Source: Pseudobacteriovorax sp. | Lineage (GTDB): Bacteria; Bdellovibrionota_B; Oligoflexia; Oligoflexales; Oligoflexaceae | NCBI GenBank assembly: GCA_013215145.1 | Contig: JABSRP010000033.1 | Coordinates: 1 to 64,000 of the forward strand | Reading direction: 5' to 3' | DNA: 64,000 bases | Shown here: one piece after another, positions 43,446 through 53,200 of the stretch | Numbering within the stretch: position 1 is the first letter of the stretch | Layout: the number at the start of each line of letters is the position of its first letter | Translations under genes and position numbers: made by a program | Notes under the pieces: model-generated | Database searches by the model: none | Told to the model about the DNA's origin: nothing | The model's input: only the letters and a program-made list of their open reading frames with translations

Positions 43446-45533
43446 ATGTCATTAGTGAAAGAAGTTGTCGTTGGTGGTAAGACCATCAGATTTGAATTTA
43501 ACAAGTTTGCAAAGCAAGCTAACGGATCTGTGTTCGTTTCATGCGGCGACACCCAAGTACTGGTAACTGTTTGCGCGGCAGATGAAGCCCGCGAAGGACA
43601 AGATTTTTTCCCTCTTAGCGTCGATTACATCGAAAAATTTTATGCTGTAGGACGAATCCCAGGAGGCTTTTTTAAGCGCGAAACCAAACCAACAGAAATG
43701 GAAACCTTGACGTCTCGCGTTATCGATCGTCCCCTAAGACCTAGTTTTCCTAAGATGTATATGAATGAGACTCAGGTAATTTGTACAGTGATGTCAGCTG
43801 AAGAAGCTCATCACCCAGCCCCACTTGCTATGATCGGGGCCAGCACCGCTCTCATGATTAGTGATATCCCGTTCAATGGTCCAGTAGCATCTTTGAGAAT
43901 TGGTCGACAGAATGGCGAATATGTTATCGATCCAGTTCCTGGCGCAGAGGGTGACCTTGACTTAAATATAGCAGCAAATCCAGATGCCGTTTTGATGGTA
44001 GAAGCTTCGGCAGATTTTTTGACCGAATCAGAAATGATTGATGCAATCAACTTTGCTCACGATGCCATGAAACCGATATTCGATATGCAAATCGAAGTAC
44101 AAAAAGAAATCGGTGTTCCTAAAATGGAAGTCCCCGAAGACACTTTCGATACTGCAGTTTTAACGGAAGCAGAGGCTTTCCTAAAAGGACCTCTTCTTGA
44201 TACTCTAGCCATTAGAGAAAAGCAAAAGCGTAGCAAAGCACTGAAAGCCCTGAAAAAAACTTTGGTTGCAGAACTCGGATCGGATGAGCAAGCGGACCGA
44301 AACGATCACTTGAAGGAAGCCTTCGATAGACTCGTATATTCGACAACCCGTTCAATGATTCTCGATGAGGGGAAACGAATCGATGGTCGCTCAACAACAG
44401 ACATTCGCCCTATTAGCTGCGAAACGAGACTCTTGAAACGTGCTCACGGGTCTGCATTATTTACTCGAGGCGAGACTCAAGCATTAGGTATCGTAACCTT
44501 AGGCTCGAACGAAGATGAGCAAAGGCTCGATACCATTCATCAAAAAGATATCCATAAAAAATTCTTGCTTCACTACAATTTCCCTCCCTATTCAGTCGGA
44601 GAAGCACGGTTTCTTAAAGCCCCAGGGCGTCGAGAAATTGGGCATGGTGCTCTCGCAGAAAAAGCACTAGTTAAGGTTTTGCCTCAGGATAAATCCTTCA
44701 ACTACACTATCCGCCTAGTATCCGAAGTATTAGAATCTAACGGCTCTTCGTCCATGGCAACTGTTTGCGCCGGAACCATGGCTATGCTCGATGCTGGGGT
44801 CCCATTGAAAGATCCTGTGGCAGGTATTGCCATGGGTCTAGTGAAAGAGGGCGAAAAGTGGGCTGTCCTTTCTGATATCTTAGGTGATGAAGATCACTTA
44901 GGAGATATGGACTTTAAGGTCACTGGAACAAAGGACGGCATCACGGCGCTTCAGATGGATATTAAAATTGATGGTCTTTCCAAAGAAATTTTAGAAAAAG
45001 CCCTCGATCAGGCCAAGGATGGTCGGCAACATATTCTAGACAAACTTACAGGCCAGATAACTGAGCCGGCAGAACTTAGCGATCATGCCCCTCGAATTTT
45101 CCAAATGAAAGTCAAAGAAGATAAAATCAGAGACATCATTGGCCCCGGCGGCAAGATGATAAAACGCATTGTTGCCGATACAGGCGTAAAAATAGATATC
45201 GAAGACGATGGTATGGTCAGTATCATTGCACCAACCAGCGAGGCTGCGGAGCATGCGAAAAAAGTCATTCGCTCCATCACAGCTGATCCAGAAGTTGGAG
45301 CTATCTACATGGGAACCGTAAAAAAGGTTGTCGATTTCGGTGCCTTTGTTGAGATTCGCCCAGGACTCGAAGGACTGCTTCACATCTCTCAACTAGACGA
45401 AAAACGGGTTAAGAATGTGGAAGACGTCGTAAAAGAAAAAGAGCAGGTCTTGGTCAAAATCATTGATGTCGATCGGCAAGGAAAAATCAAACTTAGCCGA
45501 AAAGAAGCTCTTGGACAAAAACCAACCCACTAA
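43446..45533 (+). CDS. pnp: polynucleotide phosphorylase
   Basis: This trimeric 3'-5' phosphorolytic exoribonuclease is 695 residues from the ATG at 43446, chosen because GGAG lies five bases upstream; an ATG at 43422 is in a hairpin. Two RNase PH cores are present (first with GRIPGGFFKRE and RPLRPSFP; second with RGETQALGIVTLGS and FLLHYNFPPYSVGE). The KH domain (IIGPGGKMIKRI) and the S1 domain (GTVKKVVDFGAFVEIRPGLEG) follow. The inverted repeat AGCAGGA-TG-TCCTGCT (43416-43431) just before the ribosome-binding site may serve autocontrol. Confidence 0.97.
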   Translation: MSLVKEVVVGGKTIRFEFNKFAKQANGSVFVSCGDTQVLVTVCAADEAREGQDFFPLSVDYIEKFYAVGRIPGGFFKRETKPTEMETLTSRVIDRPLRPSFPKMYMNETQVICTVMSAEEAHHPAPLAMIGASTALMISDIPFNGPVASLRIGRQNGEYVIDPVPGAEGDLDLNIAANPDAVLMVEASADFLTESEMIDAINFAHDAMKPIFDMQIEVQKEIGVPKMEVPEDTFDTAVLTEAEAFLKGPLLDTLAIREKQKRSKALKALKKTLVAELGSDEQADRNDHLKEAFDRLVYSTTRSMILDEGKRIDGRSTTDIRPISCETRLLKRAHGSALFTRGETQALGIVTLGSNEDEQRLDTIHQKDIHKKFLLHYNFPPYSVGEARFLKAPGRREIGHGALAEKALVKVLPQDKSFNYTIRLVSEVLESNGSSSMATVCAGTMAMLDAGVPLKDPVAGIAMGLVKEGEKWAVLSDILGDEDHLGDMDFKVTGTKDGITALQMDIKIDGLSKEILEKALDQAKDGRQHILDKLTGQITEPAELSDHAPRIFQMKVKEDKIRDIIGPGGKMIKRIVADTGVKIDIEDDGMVSIIAPTSEAAEHAKKVIRSITADPEVGAIYMGTVKKVVDFGAFVEIRPGLEGLLHISQLDEKRVKNVEDVVKEKEQVLVKIIDVDRQGKIKLSRKEALGQKPTH

Positions 45534-45547
45534 CTTACGGGTAGAGA

Positions 45548-45976
45548 ATGCTAGAAATTCGATGGCATCTTGAATGTGCCCCCAAATATATGACGAAACA
45601 CAGCGCGGCTTGCGACTTGAAATCGAGAGAATCCCTTTTTATCGATCCGGGTTGCACCGCGAAGGTACCTGTTGGTGTCTGGATTGAAGGAGTCAATTGG
45701 GACCTGGTTCCCATGGGGCAAATCCCGGAGCTCCAGGTTAGAGCCCGCTCTGGCTTAGCTTTCAAACACTCCATAATGTTAGCCAATGGCGTCGGGACCG
45801 TGGATGCTGATTACCAGGACGAAATTTGCGTTCTACTTTATAACGGTGGAAAAGAACGGTTTACCGTGGAAGCTGGAATGAGAGTGGCACAAATGGCTAT
45901 GAATCTAGTTCATAGGTTAGACTCGTTAGACATCGGTGAAGCAAGAAAGGGAGGGTTTGGCTCGACCAAATCCTGA
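45548..45976 (+). CDS. dut: deoxyuridine 5'-triphosphate nucleotidohydrolase
   Basis: This trimeric dUTPase hydrolyses dUTP to dUMP. All five motifs are visible in 142 residues: SAACDLKS, VRARSGLA, GVGTVDADYQDE, RVAQM and the C-terminal lid GGFGSTKS. Motif 3 has Ala-Asp where GVIDSDY is common, which is mild. It lies 14 bases after pnp and is probably cotranscribed. Confidence 0.95.
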   Translation: MLEIRWHLECAPKYMTKHSAACDLKSRESLFIDPGCTAKVPVGVWIEGVNWDLVPMGQIPELQVRARSGLAFKHSIMLANGVGTVDADYQDEICVLLYNGGKERFTVEAGMRVAQMAMNLVHRLDSLDIGEARKGGFGSTKS

Positions 45977-45982
45977 CCATTC

Positions 45983-47749
45983 CTATCCTATCCTTATATT
46001 CTTTGCATCCTCGCTCATTGAGAAGCCATTATCCATAGCTAGCTGGATCATGACTTTTCCTTCTTCGTGATGTCCCATTTTAACGAGGATTTGCCCAACT
46101 GCCATTAGGATTGATCTATCGTCTCCAACTTGAAGCCTGACTTGCTCAAGAGCCTTAAGGGCTAGCTTATGATTCTCACACTCCATGCATGCCTGAGTAA
46201 GTGATAAGAGAACCTTACGATTCGAAAAATCCACAGCAAGGCTCTTATTCAACCAATAGAGCGCTTCTTCTGGCATTTCTAATGCGCGATATACGGTGCC
46301 GATACCTGCCAAAGCCTCGGGATGGTACGGCCGAATCGCCAACACCTTTCTAAAAAAGACCGCTGCTTCTTCCTCGCTGTGACTTAAAACAGCAATTTTA
46401 GCGAGACCTAAGTATGCTTTCCAGAGTTTCTTATTTGATTCTACTGCCGTTTGAAGGTATTCAGTAGCCGTTTCCAAATTTCCTTTCCCTAATTCCAACA
46501 GGCCCAAGTTTTCGAAAATCTCTGATCGTTTTGCCTTCGTCATACTTTCTTCCTCTAGCAAGGCCATTGAAATATCGTAAACCTGATCTACCATATTTTT
46601 GGATTGCGCTATTTCTAGTTCAACCAACAGGTCTTGAAGCTCATGCTCAGACTCTCGACTCCGAACGTCAGTCTTGAGTATATTTACTAGCATCTCACCA
46701 ATTTGTGATTGTCCAGGCTCAGCAAATTTTGGCCACGAATTCACTTCCAACGATTTCTCAATCGACTGTCTAATACCTTTCGCCCAATCAACAAAGAAGT
46801 GTGAATCTATGACTGTAAGACATTCCTCAGTTTTCGAGATGTGTTCTAGGCTCGGAGACTCCGCCAGGCTTACGATTCGACACCTATTGGCGACCGCTCT
46901 TAAGCCCAATGGTAAAAAGCCTCGACAGATGGGGAGAGGTGGTTCTAAAACTATATCAGATGCTGCCAATATATCATGGTGAAACTCACCAATATCTTGG
47001 TTAATAAAAATAAGATATCTAGAGATATCGAGGTCCGAAGCTAGATACCTCAGATCATCTGCATCACCTTCGAAGGTCAAAATAAACTTAATTGATGCCG
47101 AAAAATCTTTCTCCTGACTCGAAACCAATTTGATTGCTTGAAGAAATTCTTTTGCAGTTGATACACAACCATAAGAAGGACAAAGAACTAACTGTGTTCT
47201 ATCATCGACTTTAATATAGCTACGGAATTTATTTCTCTTAGCGAAAGAGAATCCATACTCTTTGCGCATCAGGAACTCTAGTCCATGTATGAGATCACTT
47301 TTAATACCTTCCATGCTTAGGTAATCTCTACTTGTTTTATTAGAGTAAAGTGCAAAGTCGACTTCAGAAAAAACAGCTGATCGCATGCGATCTTTTTCTT
47401 TATCGATGATGCAAGCCACCGAAGGCACTTCACAAATTGCCACACCAAAAGGAATATTATATTTTTTTGCTGCATTCATCGCCTGAAACCCTGCCACACC
47501 ATATGGATTAACAGCGACGATTAAATGCGAACTTCTAAGCTCTTCAGATAATCCACGAATATAACCAGCCATTTCTTTCAGAGGCTCGAAGACTTTTATT
47601 GGTGAAGAACTAACACAGTGTTTCACGCCTTCCGGCTTCGCTGAAAGTAAAAATTCAACTCTTAAGCCTTGGATCGATTCGAGCAATGGTATGGCATCAA
47701 GGTCATGAACCGAGTTTAAGACAAAAGAGACTATGGGACAATTTTCCAT
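45983..47749 (-). CDS. GT-B-like glycosyltransferase with C-terminal TPR repeats
   Basis: Residues 1-370 resemble a GT-B glycosyltransferase: an N-terminal Rossmann half (HLIVAVNPYGVAGFQAMNAA), a linker, then QLVLCPSYGCVSTAKEFLQAIKLV and ISRYLIFINQDIGEFHHDILAASDIVLEPP, like the nucleotide-sugar half of family 4 enzymes. Residues from about 375 to 580 are tetratricopeptide repeats (LWKAYLGLAKIAVLSHSEEEAAVFFRKVL). Donor and acceptor are unknown. No signal peptide is seen. It is five bases from the S41 protease gene, so the two are coexpressed. The glycosyltransferase call is moderate; the TPR call is firm. Confidence 0.65.
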   Translation of the reverse strand: MENCPIVSFVLNSVHDLDAIPLLESIQGLRVEFLLSAKPEGVKHCVSSSPIKVFEPLKEMAGYIRGLSEELRSSHLIVAVNPYGVAGFQAMNAAKKYNIPFGVAICEVPSVACIIDKEKDRMRSAVFSEVDFALYSNKTSRDYLSMEGIKSDLIHGLEFLMRKEYGFSFAKRNKFRSYIKVDDRTQLVLCPSYGCVSTAKEFLQAIKLVSSQEKDFSASIKFILTFEGDADDLRYLASDLDISRYLIFINQDIGEFHHDILAASDIVLEPPLPICRGFLPLGLRAVANRCRIVSLAESPSLEHISKTEECLTVIDSHFFVDWAKGIRQSIEKSLEVNSWPKFAEPGQSQIGEMLVNILKTDVRSRESEHELQDLLVELEIAQSKNMVDQVYDISMALLEEESMTKAKRSEIFENLGLLELGKGNLETATEYLQTAVESNKKLWKAYLGLAKIAVLSHSEEEAAVFFRKVLAIRPYHPEALAGIGTVYRALEMPEEALYWLNKSLAVDFSNRKVLLSLTQACMECENHKLALKALEQVRLQVGDDRSILMAVGQILVKMGHHEEGKVMIQLAMDNGFSMSEDAKNIRIG

Positions 47750-47754
47750 TGCGG

Positions 47755-50193
47755 CTAGTTCCTTGAAACGGCATTGACAAAGTGATTTTTGGTAAGTGGC
47801 AATAGATGTTCTTTAGAATCGATCGTCAAACCAAGGTGGAGTTTTTTCGACACCAGTGTACTACTTCCTAAAACAGGAAATCTCACTTTGGTTTTCGAAC
47901 GACGTTTCAAAATACCTATTTCTATTTTTTCCTTACTTAATTGAATTTGCTTACCGCTAAAGTTACTGACCATTGCGTAGAGATGATGAGCATCAACATC
48001 TGACTGGTTCTCTATTTCCACTTCAATAAAAGCCTTTTCGCCTTCTTCTAGCACACCCTGCACAACACCGCCTACTCCATCTACTAATTTCAAACTATGA
48101 AATAGTTTAGGTTTAGTAGCCGATTCAACTTTTAGTAGAAAGCGCCTTTGCATTATGGGTACGGGATTACTCGCAGTCGAGACGCCTATATTTATTTTAT
48201 AAGGTTTATCCCGTGCCTCCAGTGAAACTTCAAAGGGAAAGCTTCCCGACAAGACACTTCGAGGTTTGAGGGTACCCAAGAGTTTTTCCTTAGCTGGCGC
48301 TTGAAGATCTTGAGATGTCAGATATACTGATAAGTTTTTAACAGGCTTGTTAGACAAATTCCTCAACCGCCATCTAACATTTATTAAATCTCCCTCTCGA
48401 ATTCCTTTACTACCGCTTATCGGATCTACCGTAAAACTTAAATCACTCTTATTAACCTTGAGTTTCTCTGGAATAGGCCACTGGATCTGATAGTTATCCG
48501 AAAGGTGCTGAAACGAAGCCTTACTATGAAGCTTCGCATTCATCATCAACATTTTTGATGTTTTAGCGAGTAAAAACGATCCTCTAGAGAGACTGAATCT
48601 TTCTCCAGAAACCTTCTCCGAAAGTGACCTCTCGAAAATAGACTTGGCAAGGTCTAGTTCATGATCACCATCGGATTCTATATAGTAGTATTTATAGGTG
48701 TAGGAATCTGATCTAGCTGATTCACTAAGCAGGGAGTTTGAAAGGTAACGTTCGTTTGTATATCGTTCATTTCCCAGTAGATTATCGTTAGACGAATTCT
48801 TGTAGATTTTTTGCGACCATATGTCAGGAATGATACCAAAACTCTGAATAGATCTCCCGTTGGGGGTATAATATCGAGCAATAGTTAGTTTCAACGCATG
48901 TTCTGCCGGAAGTTCAAAGACAGTCTGTACTGACCCTTTTCCAAACGTAGGTTGGCCAAGGATAATAGCTCGATTATTATCTTGAAGAGCACCCGCAAGA
49001 ATTTCGCTAGCCGATGCCGTATTACCATCAACGAGTACAATCATGGGGAGATTAACATCGGTTTTCTCTTTAAATGCAACTTCAATTTCTGGTCGACGCC
49101 CCGAAGTAGAAACTATTTTTCCGTTAGAAAGGAAGATATCAGATGTTTTTACCGCCTGGTCTAGTAGACCTCCTGGATTACCCCTCAGGTCGAGAATGAT
49201 GCCTGAGACGTTCGACTCTCTAACAGCGATATCGATTGCATCAGATACTTCAACTGCTGTTCGTGAGGAAAAGCTCTCAATAAATATCTTAAGAATGTTA
49301 TCAGAACCAATTTTTAAAATTTCCGACTCAACTGAAGATACGTTAATTATTTCTCTTCTGATGGAAAGTTCTCTCGGTGCTATTTCCCCCTGCCTAAGTA
49401 GGGATAGCTTAACCTCGGTTCCAGGCTCACCACGCATATGTTTGACCAAACTCTGCAAACTAGTACCGAAAGTGCTATGGTTATTGATGAAAACTATCCT
49501 ATCGTCTCCAGCGATTCCTGCTCGAGCAGCAGGGGATTTAGGCAAGGGTTTTATTACCGTTAAAACGTTGTCTTGCATACCTACAACAACGCCCAATCCG
49601 CCAAAGGCACCCTCAGTACCTTGTCTAAGTTCTTTGTATTCATCTTCATCTAGCAAGCTACTGTGAGGATCCAGGTGCTGCATCATCGCATTCAGCACTT
49701 TAAATGATCCAGATGAGATTCCCCGTGAGTTTTCTTGTGATTTTTCGAAACGGTTGATAAAACCAGCGACAGCTATGGTATTCGTGAGGAAAGATTCGTA
49801 GTTAAAAATCGATTGAAGATTCAAACGAATTGAAAAGCCATCTCTTTCGATCTGCACAGAATGGCGACCAGTCTTTTTCACTTCAAATTCGTCGTGATCG
49901 CTTAGATAAGCAAGTGCTCCAAAAAAAATCGTTTCAGAATCGAGCGCCCTATCCTCATCGACATAATAACTCTGAAGGATAGTTAGAATGGCATCGATCA
50001 CAATCGAGTCCGAGTAGTTGATTAAGTCATGGACCTGACTCGCATCGGCAGTAGACTCTATGCCAGTGGCAGCCCTAAAATCTACTGATTTCGATTTAAT
50101 CGACTGTTCAATAATTCGCGCACAAACAATCGAAACAAGTACACCCAGACTTATTCCGGACACAAGCATGGTAGTTTTGGTAAGTATTCTCAT
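47755..50193 (-). CDS. C-terminal-processing S41 protease with extra C-terminal domains
   Basis: This periplasmic, membrane-anchored protease (CtpA/Prc type) has an N-terminal signal anchor (TTMLVSGISLGVLVSIV), a PDZ domain at about 195-285 (GGLGVVVGM, AGIAGDDRI), and the catalytic core with Ser394 (NTASASEILAG) and Lys419 (FGKGSVQT), spaced 25 apart as in Prc. GNPGGLLDQAV is the other signature. Beyond about residue 570 come two beta-sandwich-like modules (INVRWRLRNLSNKPVKNLSV; AFIEVEIENQSDVDAHHLYA) absent from short CtpAs, giving 812 residues. Its ribosome-binding site lies in a hairpin. Confidence 0.9.
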   Translation of the reverse strand: MRILTKTTMLVSGISLGVLVSIVCARIIEQSIKSKSVDFRAATGIESTADASQVHDLINYSDSIVIDAILTILQSYYVDEDRALDSETIFFGALAYLSDHDEFEVKKTGRHSVQIERDGFSIRLNLQSIFNYESFLTNTIAVAGFINRFEKSQENSRGISSGSFKVLNAMMQHLDPHSSLLDEDEYKELRQGTEGAFGGLGVVVGMQDNVLTVIKPLPKSPAARAGIAGDDRIVFINNHSTFGTSLQSLVKHMRGEPGTEVKLSLLRQGEIAPRELSIRREIINVSSVESEILKIGSDNILKIFIESFSSRTAVEVSDAIDIAVRESNVSGIILDLRGNPGGLLDQAVKTSDIFLSNGKIVSTSGRRPEIEVAFKEKTDVNLPMIVLVDGNTASASEILAGALQDNNRAIILGQPTFGKGSVQTVFELPAEHALKLTIARYYTPNGRSIQSFGIIPDIWSQKIYKNSSNDNLLGNERYTNERYLSNSLLSESARSDSYTYKYYYIESDGDHELDLAKSIFERSLSEKVSGERFSLSRGSFLLAKTSKMLMMNAKLHSKASFQHLSDNYQIQWPIPEKLKVNKSDLSFTVDPISGSKGIREGDLINVRWRLRNLSNKPVKNLSVYLTSQDLQAPAKEKLLGTLKPRSVLSGSFPFEVSLEARDKPYKINIGVSTASNPVPIMQRRFLLKVESATKPKLFHSLKLVDGVGGVVQGVLEEGEKAFIEVEIENQSDVDAHHLYAMVSNFSGKQIQLSKEKIEIGILKRRSKTKVRFPVLGSSTLVSKKLHLGLTIDSKEHLLPLTKNHFVNAVSRN

Positions 50194-50198
50194 CTCTA

Positions 50199-50244
50199 TC
50201 TCCCTACGAACATATCGTCCGGAATCCTCGCTTCGTTAGGGAGA
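50199..50244 (-). promoter_or_regulatory. hairpin over the S41 protease ribosome-binding site
   Basis: TCTCCCTACGAA (50199-50210) and TTCGTTAGGGAGA (50232-50244) are reverse complements except for one extra base. On the minus-strand message the downstream arm contains AGGGAGA, the Shine-Dalgarno five bases from the ATG at 50193. The fold would hide the site and so limit translation. The rest of the 226-base gap to the next gene is AT-rich, with nothing else clear. Confidence 0.55.
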
Positions 50245-50419
50245 GGCAGATTTTAGGCAAATCTATAATGATAAATGAATCATTCAAGCAGCTGTAATAA
50301 TTTATAAAAATACCATTTTTACCTGATAATAAAGGAATATTTAGCATTTCACTAAATAGAATCCGAAAATTACCGAAAACACTTAAGAAGGATTACTAAT
50401 TTTTAAAAGCGGGAAGTTT

Positions 50420-51982
50420 ATGGCGATCGATAAGAATAAGAGATTAATTGAACGTTCTCGCTCAACAATAAGAATTTGGGCAGCCGCTGTAATTATTTTT
50501 GCACCGGTCACCTTAGTATCCAGCGAGGCTCAATCCGAGCCAGTTGTTCAGACAGATATTGAAAACCTTATTTCATTAGAAGAAAAAGTCTGGACTGCTC
50601 CAGATTCAGATATACCTGCTCTGATGTTAACGACAACTAAGGGAATCCAATCAAGCCCCAATTCAAGTTTTTACCACTATCTACACGGACAATTATTAAT
50701 CCGAAGCTTTATGCTGAACCCTTATGACATGCAGATTCTCAGACAAGCTGCAGAATTAGGGCAGCAAGCCATCGATCTTCGTCCTGATAAGGATTTTGGT
50801 TATGTAATAGCAGCTCAGGTTCTGGATATGATGGGTTACTCCGAAAATGCTCTTCGATTAGCTGATCCCGTCATTAATAGGAAAATCTCTTCTTCCTGGA
50901 GAACTAGTTTTCTAAAATCGAAGATATTGGCCGCTTCTATAGGTGTACCAGATTCCCTAGCCCTACTACAAAAATCGCTCGAAGCTAAATTCAGTCAACC
51001 CAAAATCATACTACCTCATGCCATCGCTTTGATTGAGAGCAAATATTTTGGACTACAGAAGATAGATAAATTCTCTGAATGGGTATCTCGCTTCCCTGAT
51101 TCGCCTACTTTGAAGCTTAGTCTTGCCACTGCCCTGACTGATAATAAAAAATACCGTGAAGCACATGAAATCTACACAGCTATGAGTTCGGAATACCCCA
51201 ATTTTATTGAGGCCAAAATTAACGACAGTATCCTGCTTTACCGCTTTCTTAACGAGCCTAATAAAGCGGTAAACTCCCTAAGAGCCATCATTAAAAGTGA
51301 CAGCTTTTCTAAGTTTTCTAGGGCGAGGCAGACTCTCGTTCGTAATCACCTCGCCAGCTCCAAACTGACGGCTGGGCGCGTCGTAGAAGCAACAAAAGAG
51401 TTTGAATCAGCCATAACTTCGGCAAAGGATCCGCAACAATGGATAGACTTCGCGCACCAAGCGTTTAGAAGGTCCAATAAAATTTCTGAGTTTACGGAAC
51501 TTCTCACAGATTTAACCAAAAAACTACCAGGTACGGGATCCATGCACGCTTTGCATGGAACACTGCTATCGGAAGACCTAGCCGATCACACCTCGGCAAT
51601 TGAGGCGTTTGACAATGCAATCATCTTAGAACCAGGTAGAAGTGAATTTTATAATGGATTAGGACTGACTTACTACAGGCTCAATAACATGGACGCAGCA
51701 TTACTTTTGTTTTCTCAAGCTAGCGCTGTCAATCCGAGTGATGCTACGGCGCGCTACAACGAAGCCTGCGTCCTGTCACTTTTAGGACGAACAAACGAGG
51801 CTTTAGGTTCCTTGAAAGAGGCTATCAACCTAGATCCTCAACTCATTAGACTCGCTCGCGAAGATGGGGACTTAGAAAACTTACGGGACACCGAAGATTT
51901 TAATCAAATGATAGTAAAAAACAACACATTGCGCGTTACATCGAAATCTCCAGCAAAAACAGACTCTGTGTCATTTCCTTAA
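50420..51982 (+). CDS. exported or membrane-anchored TPR protein
   Basis: This 520-residue protein has an N-terminal hydrophobic helix (IRIWAAAVIIFAPVTLVSS, likely cleaved or anchoring). A largely helical remainder includes clear TPR units near the C-terminus (FYNGLGLTYYRLNNMDAALLLFSQASAV and ATARYNEACVLSLLGRTNEALGSLKEAI). The middle is probably degenerate TPR. Function unknown. It is divergent from the S41 protease and convergent with the NamZ-type gene (12-base gap). Confidence 0.7.
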   Translation: MAIDKNKRLIERSRSTIRIWAAAVIIFAPVTLVSSEAQSEPVVQTDIENLISLEEKVWTAPDSDIPALMLTTTKGIQSSPNSSFYHYLHGQLLIRSFMLNPYDMQILRQAAELGQQAIDLRPDKDFGYVIAAQVLDMMGYSENALRLADPVINRKISSSWRTSFLKSKILAASIGVPDSLALLQKSLEAKFSQPKIILPHAIALIESKYFGLQKIDKFSEWVSRFPDSPTLKLSLATALTDNKKYREAHEIYTAMSSEYPNFIEAKINDSILLYRFLNEPNKAVNSLRAIIKSDSFSKFSRARQTLVRNHLASSKLTAGRVVEATKEFESAITSAKDPQQWIDFAHQAFRRSNKISEFTELLTDLTKKLPGTGSMHALHGTLLSEDLADHTSAIEAFDNAIILEPGRSEFYNGLGLTYYRLNNMDAALLLFSQASAVNPSDATARYNEACVLSLLGRTNEALGSLKEAINLDPQLIRLAREDGDLENLRDTEDFNQMIVKNNTLRVTSKSPAKTDSVSFP

Positions 51983-51994
51983 ATTTTTTACACT

Positions 51995-53182
51995 CTAAAT
52001 CATCACCGCCTGCTGATGTCTCGGGTAAATCAAATACTTCTGCGCAATCTCTAGGAATTCATTAATGCCGTGATTCCAGTATTCTGACTGCTCGTGAAAG
52101 TCTGCCTGCTCAATCAGTCGTCTCCCTGCACTGATATCACCAAGAATCAGGTCGATGGGTAAATTGCTAAAATCATACTCATACCCAGCTGGCTTCCATT
52201 CAAAGCTTTGACCGCCAATTTCAATGGCTGCTTTGATCAATGCCAACCCAAGCCGGAAGGTCTCGATTCGTTTATGATCTAAAATATGAATCTGTAACCC
52301 TTGGCACGTTTTACCCGCCCATTTTTGTGAAGTAGGCTGAAACTCCACTGGTCTGAAATAGACCCCTCTACGATCCGAATAAAGCTCTTCAACCCTTTTG
52401 CAAAATGCATGGGCATCCAAAAAAGGAGCGCCAATAAACTGGAAAGGCAAACCGGTCCCGCGACCTTCAGACACGTTAGTACCTTCAAACATTACCGTTG
52501 CAGGGAAAACGTAGGTAGCAGAGGTCGTTGGCAAATTGGGCGACGTCAAAACCCACCTGTAGGGCAACTCCGTCCAGAAGGAATCAGGATTCCAAGACTC
52601 CATTTCAACAACTTCTAGTTCCGCTCCGATACCGCGATTAAAGTAATGGGCAAGCTCTCCAGGAGTCAGACCATGCCTAAGAGGTATTTCAAACTCACCC
52701 ACGAAGGATTTTGCTCTAAGATCAAGACGCCTACCCTCAACAAAGACCCCACCAAGCGGATTTACCCTATCTAGAACTACGACTTTTTTTCCGAATTTTG
52801 AGGCAGCCCTTAAGCAGCCGGCCATGGTGTACTTGTAAGTGTAAACGCGACAACCCACGATCTGTAAATCGATTACAATCGTATCTATCTCCGAGAGCAT
52901 CTCTGAGGTAGGCTCTCTTGTCTCTGAGTATAAGGAAAATAAAGGTAGTCCGAATGGTCCCTTTGAATGCCCAGTTTCAATCATGTTATCTTGGACGGTA
53001 GCGTGAAATCCATGTTGAGGACCGAAGAAGCAAACCAATTGATCTTTGGCGATGGATCGGAAAATATCCCAAGCAGGCACAAAATCTCGGGTCACGGAGG
53101 CTTGATTACATAGGAGACCAATGTTTCCCCATTTTCCGCAAAGTTGCGGATTGTCGCGAACGACTTCAAGACCTATCTTCAC
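51995..53182 (-). CDS. NamZ-family exo-beta-N-acetylmuramidase (formerly DUF1343)
   Basis: The 395-residue protein shows the family's conserved blocks: IGLLCNQASVTRD, VCFFGPQHGFHA, GLPLFSLYSETREP, IVIDLQIVGCRVYTYKYTM, LDRVNPLGG, and PATVMFEGTNVSEGRGTGLPF. NamZ releases N-acetylmuramic acid from peptidoglycan fragments. Characterised relatives are exported, but no signal peptide is visible here, so this one may act on imported fragments in the cytoplasm. A 77-codon gene lies 18 bases upstream in the same direction. Confidence 0.88.
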   Translation of the reverse strand: MKIGLEVVRDNPQLCGKWGNIGLLCNQASVTRDFVPAWDIFRSIAKDQLVCFFGPQHGFHATVQDNMIETGHSKGPFGLPLFSLYSETREPTSEMLSEIDTIVIDLQIVGCRVYTYKYTMAGCLRAASKFGKKVVVLDRVNPLGGVFVEGRRLDLRAKSFVGEFEIPLRHGLTPGELAHYFNRGIGAELEVVEMESWNPDSFWTELPYRWVLTSPNLPTTSATYVFPATVMFEGTNVSEGRGTGLPFQFIGAPFLDAHAFCKRVEELYSDRRGVYFRPVEFQPTSQKWAGKTCQGLQIHILDHKRIETFRLGLALIKAAIEIGGQSFEWKPAGYEYDFSNLPIDLILGDISAGRRLIEQADFHEQSEYWNHGINEFLEIAQKYLIYPRHQQAVMI

Positions 53183-53200
53183 TTAGCCTCCAATTTCCAC

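Noticed and set aside
49043-49666. 207-codon plus-strand ORF opposite the S41 protease gene
   Set aside because: It is the antisense shadow of the conserved PDZ/catalytic region, with no ribosome-binding site and serine/proline-rich composition typical of antisense frames.
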